From the NCBI GenBank assembly GCA_017557525.1, contig JAFYYN010000021.1, positions 1-37,484 of the forward strand: 37,484 nucleotides of DNA, read 5' to 3'. Made by a program: the position numbers and the translations under genes. This stretch comes from Lachnospiraceae bacterium (GTDB lineage Bacteria; Bacillota; Clostridia; Lachnospirales; Lachnospiraceae). The stretch's first letter is position 1; the number at the start of each line of letters is the position of its first letter. Below the pieces are notes generated by a model. It saw only the letters and a program-made list of their open reading frames with translations. It did no database searches and was not told where the DNA came from. Shown here piece by piece: positions 17,322 to 24,317 of the stretch.

Positions 17322-17571
17322 ACGGGTTAACGGATACAGATAAAAATACAAAACCGATTACCGCTCACAGGGATATGCTAATCGCCCAAATATGCATCTT
17401 TGCTGCGAACACTTGCAACCGTTCGTCCGCCTGATGCCGGACGAACTAGTGCTGCGTTCAGAAATCGATTTGGATAATCGATTTCTGCCTTGCAAAGATA
17501 CAAATTTTGACGAAGCATATCCAGCTGTTCGCTTTATGGTTTGTATTTTTACCTATATCCGTTAACCCTGT
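17322..17571 (-). ncRNA. Structured element copy B (putative RNA or MITE)
   Basis: This 250-bp element fills most of the 384-bp gap after radA. Long imperfect inverted arms (17322-17355 and 17538-17571) pair over about 30 bp. Read on the minus strand the core matches copy A: a hairpin with loop ATCCA on a 12-bp stem (17459-17487), a 9-bp hairpin GTTCGTCCG/CGGACGAAC (17421-17446), and the GGATATGCT/AGCATATCC helix (17514-17522 with 17371-17379). Stem sequences differ from copy A but remain paired. Two non-Watson-Crick positions in the arms are C-A and A-C on the plus strand but G-U and U-G on the minus strand, so the minus strand looks like the functional RNA, antisense to radA. Confidence 0.6.
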
Positions 17572-17693
17572 TGAATGATAGACTTTCAGAACAGTCCATG
17601 AAAATGGGATTATCGGAAATATGCAATAAATTGAGAAAAAGGGAAAAGCTATAAACTAAAATAGAAATAATAACATTAAAAAATAGGGATAAT

Positions 17694-19427
17694 ATGTTTA
17701 AGAAAAAAACAATTATAATATCAATAGTGCTTGTACTAGTTTTAGTAGTATTGTTTATAGGTTTCAAACTCTTGGTCAAGGTTGGGAATCCGAAATATTT
17801 CTATAATTATCTGCATGACGCGGCCGGAAGCCTTGCGGTGGAGTCATATTCGGCGAATGCCAAGGGGGCGGATGACGGGAAGGCTAAGCCCACTGAGAAT
17901 ACGGATCCGGAAAGCAAGGGTGTTATTCAGAAAATCGAGGTTAATGGCGAGATTGTCAGTTCATATGAGAGAGCTGAGAAGATCATGTTCTCTGACGATC
18001 TGCTTAAAGCCATTTCGGATATCCCCGGCATGATTACCTTCAGGGGCAATTATTCAAGGTCTAAGTCCTCCACGGGAACTGCATCGGTAAAAAATGAGAA
18101 GTTTGCTGAAAACAAGTGGACATATAATACTGGAAAGATTTTGAAAAGTAATGGTGTTGATTACTGGTCAGGAAACGGTTGGACCGGTCAGCCGCTGCTT
18201 GCTAAGTGGAGCAAGGAGACTAAGGCGGTCATGAATATGAATGACTCTGCCAAGTCTAAGGATGGTCTTATTGAGGTTATTTATCCCGGTATGGACGGAA
18301 GCATTCATTTCCTCGATATGGAAACCGGTGAAGAGACGAGACCTGAGATTTATGTCGGTATGACCTTTAAGGGTACTGCTTCTCTGTATCCTGACGGAAA
18401 AACTCCTCTGCTTTTCTGCGGCTCGGGAGATGCCCAGACAGGTCCGTTTGGTGAAAATGTTTCACAGAGATTTTATGTATACTCTCTCATAGACGGCAAG
18501 CTGCTTTATGAAGGCGGATACAATGATGATTTTGCACCGCGTATCTGGCATGCTTATGACAGCTCGCCTGTGATCGACCCGGTTACTGATACTTTGATCT
18601 ATCCGGGTGAAAATGGTGTAATTTATACTATGAAGCTGAATACAAAATACGATGAGAGTGCCGGAACTTTAAGTGTTAACCCATCAGATATCGTGAAATT
18701 TACCTTTGATATTCCGGATAAATATGCTGAAGGCGGTACCTTATGGGGCAGTGAAAGCAGTGCATGTGTTTGGAACGGATACCTTTTTATCGGCGATAAC
18801 GGTGGCTCTATTTATTGTCTCGATTTAAACACCATGAAAATGGTATGGATAAATGACGTAGCTGAGGATATTAATTCCTCACCGGTCTTTGAGACTGATG
18901 GCGGCAATCATTATCTGTATGTAGCCACAACCCTGAAATACGGCTATAATTCCCATAATATGGGTAAGGCATCCATCTACAAGTTGAATGCAATGACAGG
19001 CGAGATCATCTGGAGAAAGCCCTATGAGGTACATACTGTAAAGGGTTATGCAGGCGGAGTTTTATCCACCGGAGTACCGGGGACAGGGAATGTTTCAGAT
19101 TATATTTTCTATTCGGTTTCAAAAACGCCTGATCTTGAAGGCGGATATCTGGTAGCACTTGACAAACGTACCGGAGAGGAAGTCTGGAAAAAGAAGCTGG
19201 AGATGTACTCGTGGAGCTCAACGATATTATTTACATCGGAGCAGGGAAAAACTTATCTGATACAGGGATGCCAGAATGGTGACCTGCTGCTTATGGATGC
19301 TAAAACAGGAGACACTTTGGACTTACTGAATTTTGGTTCGGGTATCGAAGCTACTCCGGCTCTGTACGGTAACAGGCTGGTACTGGCTACAAGAAGTGAG
19401 AAAATTATAGGTGTGAAGCTCGAGTGA
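17694..19427 (+). CDS. Membrane-anchored PQQ-like beta-propeller protein
   Basis: A 577-residue protein with one N-terminal transmembrane helix (about 6-27) after a Lys-rich start, a charged linker (about 55-85), and a beta-propeller of PQQ/BamB-like repeats from about 140 to the end. Repeat hallmarks are the blade endings with a Gly-x-x-x-W pattern: MDGSIHFLDMETGEE, GSIYCLDLNTMKMVW, SIYKLNAMTGEIIWRKP, GYLVALDKRTGEEVWKKK, GDLLLMDAKTGDTLD. The domain should sit outside the membrane and bind a partner or polysaccharide; no quinoprotein active site is evident. The ribosome binding site (AGGG at 17685) is modest. It stands alone between two structured gaps. Confidence 0.8.
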   Translation: MFKKKTIIISIVLVLVLVVLFIGFKLLVKVGNPKYFYNYLHDAAGSLAVESYSANAKGADDGKAKPTENTDPESKGVIQKIEVNGEIVSSYERAEKIMFSDDLLKAISDIPGMITFRGNYSRSKSSTGTASVKNEKFAENKWTYNTGKILKSNGVDYWSGNGWTGQPLLAKWSKETKAVMNMNDSAKSKDGLIEVIYPGMDGSIHFLDMETGEETRPEIYVGMTFKGTASLYPDGKTPLLFCGSGDAQTGPFGENVSQRFYVYSLIDGKLLYEGGYNDDFAPRIWHAYDSSPVIDPVTDTLIYPGENGVIYTMKLNTKYDESAGTLSVNPSDIVKFTFDIPDKYAEGGTLWGSESSACVWNGYLFIGDNGGSIYCLDLNTMKMVWINDVAEDINSSPVFETDGGNHYLYVATTLKYGYNSHNMGKASIYKLNAMTGEIIWRKPYEVHTVKGYAGGVLSTGVPGTGNVSDYIFYSVSKTPDLEGGYLVALDKRTGEEVWKKKLEMYSWSSTILFTSEQGKTYLIQGCQNGDLLLMDAKTGDTLDLLNFGSGIEATPALYGNRLVLATRSEKIIGVKLE

Positions 19428-19470
19428 TGGTTTCGACCAAAGACTTCATCCTGATGGGAATATATTGTTA

Positions 19471-19573
19471 AGCGTAGCGTGAGTCATGTCGAACGCTAAA
19501 GCATTCGACGTACGATGCCCCTATGGCGGAGAGATGTCTGCAAAGCAGACTGATGTGGTATAGATGGGGTATA
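19471..19573. repeat. Structured intergenic element with nested hairpins
   Basis: The 204-bp gap between the propeller gene and the solute-binding gene contains GTCGAA-c-GCT/AGC-a-TTCGAC (19488-19509), a perfect GTCTGC-AAA-GCAGAC hairpin (19536-19550), and a surrounding imperfect stem pairing CCCCTAT (19518-19524) with ATAGATGGGG (19560-19569). A near-identical GTCTGC hairpin recurs at 24233-24247. I see no gene here. It looks like a dispersed palindromic repeat. Confidence 0.45.
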
Positions 19574-19631
19574 ATTATACGAGTTAGTATATTTACGAGT
19601 ATAGAATGATTATTTATGGAAAGAAAAACAT

Positions 19632-20528
19632 ATGGGAACAAAAAATAAATTATTTACTGTACTTGCCTGTTTTTTAGTCCTGGTCCTGCTGGCAGGAGCC
19701 GGTGCATTTAAGACAAAGGCAAAGACATCAACTGTTGCAGATAAGACGGAAACTTCCTCTGTCAAGATAAAGAAGCTTGGCGGAGTGGCATGCAGGATGC
19801 CGGAAAACAGTGCCCTCGTTTTCTTTGGAAGCACCTTTGGCATGAAGTTAACCGGCTATAAGGCATATAAGAACTTTGATGAAGCACTGTTTGCTTTAAA
19901 ATCGGGTGAAAATGATGCCATCTGGGCATGTGATGTAAGTGCAGATTATCTGCTTAAGAAATATGAGGGCCTGGAACTGGTTGATGCCGATCTGACATCG
20001 GATATACAGAAGACCGAAGCTGCCAGATTTAGCTTTGGCATGGCATTAAAGAAGGATTTCGGTGAAAAGCTCCGGGAACAGATAAATGATGCTCTTGCAA
20101 GCCTGAAAGCAGACGGGACTTTGGAAGTGCTTGTTTCAAAATATGTTGATAATGCTGAATATTATGAAACAGAAAGCGGAAAAAAGGAACGTTTTTATCG
20201 CGACAAAATGAAGACAGCATCCGGTAACGGGACCATTAAGGTAGGAATTTCAGGTGCGGTGCCACCGCTGGAATTATTGGATGAAGATGTGGAGCCCTAC
20301 GGTTTTTGCGTAGCTCTTATGAATGAAATTGGACAGAGGCTGAATAAAAAGATCAAGTTTGTTTATGTTGATAATGAAACAGCCTTTACCTCGCTTATGA
20401 GCGGCAAGATTGATATGTTATTCGCATATGGTACCAGCCCCACAACCACCGAGGCTAAACCGGGCCATATCATGACGGACGGATATCTCGACATGCAGAG
20501 GTACAGACTTATAAAACTAAGCAAGTGA
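19632..20528 (+). CDS. ABC solute-binding protein, apparently circularly permuted
   Basis: A 298-residue exported protein of the family-3 (polar amino acid type) solute-binding fold, preceding a matching permease. The order of lobes is odd. Residues about 45-178 resemble the second half of a normal protein, ending with the typical C-terminal INDALASLKADGTLEVLVSKYV; residues about 200-298 resemble the first half, starting with the typical mature N terminus GTIKVGISGAVPPLELLD, then YGFCVALMNEIGQRL and SGKIDMLFAY. The signal segment (6-26, LVLVLLAGAGAF) has a lipobox-like LAG but no Cys, so it is not a lipoprotein; it is either released or held by an uncleaved helix. No ATPase gene is adjacent. 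Confidence 0.75.
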   Translation: MGTKNKLFTVLACFLVLVLLAGAGAFKTKAKTSTVADKTETSSVKIKKLGGVACRMPENSALVFFGSTFGMKLTGYKAYKNFDEALFALKSGENDAIWACDVSADYLLKKYEGLELVDADLTSDIQKTEAARFSFGMALKKDFGEKLREQINDALASLKADGTLEVLVSKYVDNAEYYETESGKKERFYRDKMKTASGNGTIKVGISGAVPPLELLDEDVEPYGFCVALMNEIGQRLNKKIKFVYVDNETAFTSLMSGKIDMLFAYGTSPTTTEAKPGHIMTDGYLDMQRYRLIKLSK

Positions 20529-20583
20529 CAAATAAACATTTATTGTGTAAATATAGTTTATAGGAACAGAGGGTAAAGTTTGA

Positions 20584-21267
20584 ATGAAGACTTTTGTAAA
20601 TAATATTTTTAATGCGATATCAGACAATCTGATTTCGGGCGGTGCATATTATCTCATAGCTAAAGCGGCAGTTGTTACGGTTTTGATCATTCTGGTTGCA
20701 TGGATTATTGCAGGGATCGCAGGCATAGGTATCAGTTATCTTATGACCTACGAGAAAAAGGTGGTTTCGAGGATCGGAAGAGCGATCAGCTTTATTTTCA
20801 GAAGCGTACCGGTGCTCCTTTCGGTATGGCTGCTGCACTACTGTGTATTTGGCAGCAGTACCATGAGCGGTATCATTACAGCCGGTCTTTCAATAGGTTT
20901 GTACGGAGCCGGACATCTGGCTGAGATCATTTCAGAGAGCGTTAAAAAATCTCAGTCAAGAATGCATAACGGGATGAAGAATAAGCTCGAAAGATTCTAT
21001 TTCCGCATGGTTGTTCCTCAGGCTTTGGAGGATTCTCTTTTCCAGGTAAAGAGGTTGGCAATACAGCTTTTACAATGGACGACCATAGCAGGGTATATTT
21101 CAGTAAATGATCTTACAGAGGTTATGTATGGCATCGGACACAGGACAATGTATCCCTTCTTCTCGATAGCATTTACCGCAATCATATATATGCTGATAAC
21201 GATAGCTGTTGAGGGAGTATTTAAACTGATAGGGAAGAAGCTTAAGGCAACTAATGACAAAAAATGA
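20584..21267 (+). CDS. Amino-acid-type ABC transporter permease
   Basis: A 227-residue membrane protein with about five helices and the cytoplasmic coupling segment RFYFRMVVPQALEDSLFQVKRLAIQLLQWTTIAGYI near 138-172, equivalent to the EAA loop of His/Glu/Met family permeases. It has SVPVLLSVWLLHYCVFG and GLYGAGHLAEII, matching the RGTPLLVQ and AYxAEIxRG regions of the family in degenerate form. It lies 55 bp after the solute-binding gene, with AGAGGGTAAAG as ribosome binding site. The cognate ATPase must be encoded elsewhere. Confidence 0.8.
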   Translation: MKTFVNNIFNAISDNLISGGAYYLIAKAAVVTVLIILVAWIIAGIAGIGISYLMTYEKKVVSRIGRAISFIFRSVPVLLSVWLLHYCVFGSSTMSGIITAGLSIGLYGAGHLAEIISESVKKSQSRMHNGMKNKLERFYFRMVVPQALEDSLFQVKRLAIQLLQWTTIAGYISVNDLTEVMYGIGHRTMYPFFSIAFTAIIYMLITIAVEGVFKLIGKKLKATNDKK

Positions 21268-21285
21268 TTATGTGAGGTGTTGTAC

Positions 21286-22020
21286 ATGAAAAAGGAAGAA
21301 ATTTTAAAAAAGGTTGATCATACACTTCTTGCACAGGGTGCAACCTGGGATGAGATAAAGGTAATATGTGATGATGCGATAAAATACGGAACTGCAAGTG
21401 TTTGTATACCTTCATCATTCGTGAAACAGGTGGCAGAGTATTTTTTAAAATTTGAGACACAGGGAAATGGTAGTGGAAAGAAAGATGGTACAGGAGCAAT
21501 TTCTGATGGAAAGATATCATGTGGACCGGAAATGCCCGCAGTCTGCACGGTAATAGGCTTCCCTAACGGATACTCAACTACAGCAACAAAGGTATTTGAA
21601 ACCGAGGACGCCATAAAGAACGGGGCTGATGAGATCGATATGGTCATAAATATCGGCTGGGCAAAGGCAGGTCTTTGGGATAAATTAGAGGAAGAAATCA
21701 GGGAAATAAAAAAAGCTTGTGGCGACAATATTTTAAAGGTTATCATCGAGACATGCCTGCTTAATGACAGCGAAAAGATTGAAATGTGCCATGTGGTAAC
21801 TAAGGCAGGCGCAGATTACATCAAGACTTCTACAGGCTTCGCCGGTGGTGGAGCAACCTTTGAGGATGTAAAATTATTTAAGGAAAATGTAGGTCCTGAT
21901 ATAAAGATAAAGGCAGCAGGCGGAATCTCATCATTCGAGGATGCTGAGAAATTCATCGAGCTTGGTGCGGACAGACTCGGAACCAGCCGATTGGTTAAAA
22001 TATTGAAATCCACAAATTAA
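21286..22020 (+). CDS. deoC: Deoxyribose-phosphate aldolase
   Basis: A 244-residue class I aldolase that splits 2-deoxyribose-5-phosphate into glyceraldehyde-3-phosphate and acetaldehyde. It shows DHTLL near the start, [19 protein letters not shown], the Schiff-base lysine in YIKTSTGF, and KAAGGI. Next to cdd it forms a deoxynucleoside salvage pair. A Gly/Ser/Lys-rich insertion of about 25 residues (roughly 50-75, [11 protein letters not shown] region) sits between the YFLKFE helix and the [10 protein letters not shown] strand and accounts for the extra length over the usual 215-225. Start at 21286 follows GAGGTG; an upstream GTG at 21277 overlaps it. Confidence 0.93.
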   Translation: MKKEEILKKVDHTLLAQGATWDEIKVICDDAIKYGTASVCIPSSFVKQVAEYFLKFETQGNGSGKKDGTGAISDGKISCGPEMPAVCTVIGFPNGYSTTATKVFETEDAIKNGADEIDMVINIGWAKAGLWDKLEEEIREIKKACGDNILKVIIETCLLNDSEKIEMCHVVTKAGADYIKTSTGFAGGGATFEDVKLFKENVGPDIKIKAAGGISSFEDAEKFIELGADRLGTSRLVKILKSTN

Positions 22021-22065
22021 AAATGTCTATCGTGATATTTAAGATTGATTGGTGGGGGCAAATAT

Positions 22066-22548
22066 ATGAGTACAGATTTAAGAGAAAAGGATACAAAGGT
22101 TCCGTCCAATAAACTCCATAATTTTCTGGTTGCGGAAAGCCTGATAGATGAGCTTGTAAAAAGAGCTTTCGGTATGAGGCAGTTTGCTTATACTCCGTAT
22201 TCGGGGTTTAAGGTTGGAGCTGCGCTTCTTGCAAAAAACGGAGATATCTACGGTGGCTGTAATATTGAAAATGCAGCCTACGGACCTTCAAACTGTGCAG
22301 AGAGGACTGCGTTTTTTAAGGCTATAAGTGAGGGTGTTAGAGAATTTGCTGCGATAGCGATAGTCGGAGGTCCGGAAGAAGGAGTAAAGGATTTCTGTGC
22401 TCCCTGTGGTGTCTGCAGACAGGTTATGGCTGAGTTCTGTTCGCCTGAGGAGTTTTATATTATCCTTGCAAAAAGTCCTGAAGAAAAGAAGATTTTTACA
22501 CTTGAACAGCTTTTTCCGGAGAGCTTTACACCAAATGATCTTAAGTGA
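22066..22548 (+). CDS. cdd: Cytidine deaminase
   Basis: A 160-residue zinc enzyme deaminating cytidine and deoxycytidine. It has YSGFKVGAAL, the active-site segment NIENAAYGPSNCAERTA with Cys ligand and catalytic Glu, and the second zinc pair in PCGVCRQ. An N-terminal extension of about 25 residues (charged, before the catalytic domain) is longer than usual. Start at 22066 follows a GGTGGGGG purine tract. It follows deoC by 45 bp, so the two are probably cotranscribed. Confidence 0.93.
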   Translation: MSTDLREKDTKVPSNKLHNFLVAESLIDELVKRAFGMRQFAYTPYSGFKVGAALLAKNGDIYGGCNIENAAYGPSNCAERTAFFKAISEGVREFAAIAIVGGPEEGVKDFCAPCGVCRQVMAEFCSPEEFYIILAKSPEEKKIFTLEQLFPESFTPNDLK

Positions 22549-22625
22549 CCGGCAGGCTGTCGCATGGTGCGTTGCAGGGCAGAGGTTTGACAATAAATGA
22601 CTAAAAATCGGCAATATTATTAATG

Positions 22626-22666
22626 ACATAAAGGATTTTTTCGGTTATTCTTTATGTTGTGTTTTT
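22626..22666 (+). terminator. Terminator after cdd
   Basis: ACATAAAG (22626-22633) pairs with CTTTATGT (22650-22657), followed by TGTGTTTTT. The remaining 218-bp gap before the polymerase gene is A+T-rich at its 3' half and shows no gene. Confidence 0.55.
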
Positions 22667-22766
22667 GTCGTGATTTTTTATGTTATAAGGTTCGCATATT
22701 TTAGCATATCGGATTTTATCTGTTATGCGGTATATACAGGGTAAAAGTAATACAGGGGTTTGTCAG

Positions 22767-23513
22767 ATGGCGGTACAGCAGGTTTTTAAAAGGTACGAAA
22801 AAAAATATAAGCTTAACAGTGAGCAGGAGAAAAAACTCTTAGAAGCTGTGGACGGCCGTATGATCATGGATCAGTACGGGGAGCATACCATCTGCAATAT
22901 CTATTTTGATGATGATATTTTCAGTCTTATAAGGCGTTCGCTTGATAAGCCGATGTACAAGGAAAAGCTGAGACTCCGTACCTACGGTGTACCCGAAGAC
23001 GGTGACCATACCGCATTTGTTGAAATAAAAAAGAAATACGACGGCGTGGTGTACAAGAGACGGGTTTCCATGAAACTTAAGACCGCCGAAAAATATCTTT
23101 ACGAGGGTATACATCCCAAAAAGGATTCGCAGATTTTAAGAGAGATAGACTGGTTTTTAAAGCTGCATGCTCCGGTAAAGCCTAAGGTTGTACTGACATA
23201 CAAGAGAAGGGCATTCTATGAAAAGGATTTCCCGGATTTCCGTATGACCATAGACAGGGACATTACCTGCAGGTTCGATGACCTTGATCTTAAAAAAGGG
23301 GTGGGCGGACAGAAACTGTTTGATGAGGATACATCACTTTTAGAAATAAAGATACCCGGTATCATGCCGCTCTGGATGAGCAAGATACTTGCGGAACTGA
23401 AAATATATCCGGTTTCGTTTTCTAAATACGGAACATACTATAAGACTACACCGGAGTTAAATCATTTAAAGGTTTTATCCGGCAACGAGAAAGAAAAAAA
23501 GGTTACAGGGTGA
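22767..23513 (+). CDS. VTC-domain polyphosphate polymerase
   Basis: A 248-residue protein of the VTC/triphosphate-tunnel fold. It begins MAVQQVFKRYEKKYKLN, and shows the tunnel residues typical of the family: the EKKY start, KLRLRTYG, FVEIKKKYDGVVYKRR, LTYKRRAFYE, FRMTIDRDITCR and LLEIKI. Yeast Vtc4 makes polyphosphate from ATP with this domain; bacterial members are assumed to do likewise but few are tested. The start at 22767 has AGGGG nine bases upstream; an ATG at 22725 lacks a site. It is followed by a DUF4956 membrane protein and a carbohydrate-binding lipoprotein, a recurrent trio in Clostridia. Confidence 0.85.
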   Translation: MAVQQVFKRYEKKYKLNSEQEKKLLEAVDGRMIMDQYGEHTICNIYFDDDIFSLIRRSLDKPMYKEKLRLRTYGVPEDGDHTAFVEIKKKYDGVVYKRRVSMKLKTAEKYLYEGIHPKKDSQILREIDWFLKLHAPVKPKVVLTYKRRAFYEKDFPDFRMTIDRDITCRFDDLDLKKGVGGQKLFDEDTSLLEIKIPGIMPLWMSKILAELKIYPVSFSKYGTYYKTTPELNHLKVLSGNEKEKKVTG

Positions 23514-23547
23514 CGGTCGGGCACTGTGTTACACAAGGAGGAGAAAA

Positions 23548-24219
23548 ATGTTTGACAGTATCATTGAGTCGGTTTATGCTGCTACGGGAAAGGAGTTCCT
23601 GATCTGTTCGGGAGTTTCCCTTGTACTCGGACTGCTTTTAGCTCTGGTCCATATGTATAAGAACGATTATTCCAAGAATATGATCATCATGCTCGTTATC
23701 CTGCCGTTTGCAGTGCAGACCATGCTGATGCTTGTAAAGGGAAGCTTTGGTACATCTATAGCGGTAATGGGAGCGTTCAGTTTAGTCAGATTCAGATCTG
23801 CTCAGGGAAATGCGAGAGAGCTTTCAAGCATCCTTTCGGGTGTGACCATGGGCCTTGCAATGTCGCTTGGTTATATTGGTATCGCTGTATGTGTATTTGT
23901 GTTTACAAGCGTTGTGATCATTGTGCTTTCAACCGTTAATTTCGGTGTAAAGAAAAACTGTGACAGAACATTAAAGATCACAATACCCGAGGATCTTGAC
24001 TACGAGGGTGTTTTTGATGATATTTTTGATAAATATACTACTAAATGTGAGTCTGTAAAGGTACGTACCACTAATATGGGCAGCCTCTACGAGCTTACTT
24101 ACAGCATAGTATTAAAGAAGGATGTAAGCGAAAAGAGCTTTATTGACGAGATCCGCTGCAGAAACGGAAATCTGACTGTAATGTGCGGACGTCCCGTAAC
24201 ACCCAGGGATGAGCTGTAA
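23548..24219 (+). CDS. DUF4956 membrane protein
   Basis: A 223-residue protein with helices at about 18-38, 44-64 and 100-130 and a soluble C-terminal ferredoxin-like domain (about 140-223). The central GSFGTSIAVMGAFSLVRFRSAQGNARELS is the family's most conserved feature. The gene has an excellent AAGGAGGAG site and starts 34 bp after the VTC polymerase, its usual partner. The likely role is a channel or scaffold for the polymerase product, an inference from context. Confidence 0.85.
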   Translation: MFDSIIESVYAATGKEFLICSGVSLVLGLLLALVHMYKNDYSKNMIIMLVILPFAVQTMLMLVKGSFGTSIAVMGAFSLVRFRSAQGNARELSSILSGVTMGLAMSLGYIGIAVCVFVFTSVVIIVLSTVNFGVKKNCDRTLKITIPEDLDYEGVFDDIFDKYTTKCESVKVRTTNMGSLYELTYSIVLKKDVSEKSFIDEIRCRNGNLTVMCGRPVTPRDEL

Positions 24220-24232
24220 TTCGTCATAAGGT

Positions 24233-24285
24233 GTCTGCGAAGCAGACGAAACCTTGTGACACGGCTCCATCATGTAGTGATGGAG
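24233..24285 (+). promoter_or_regulatory. Two hairpins upstream of the lipoprotein gene
   Basis: GTCTGC-GAA-GCAGAC (24233-24247), enclosed by AAGGT/ACCTT, is followed by a perfect 8-bp hairpin CTCCATCA/TGATGGAG (24265-24285). Neither has a T-tract, so they look like RNA-stability or processing structures, or dispersed repeats, rather than terminators. The first repeats the 19536-19550 hairpin with one loop change. Confidence 0.45.
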
Positions 24286-24317
24286 TAATACCACCAAGTT
24301 TTGGGAGATTAGAAAAA

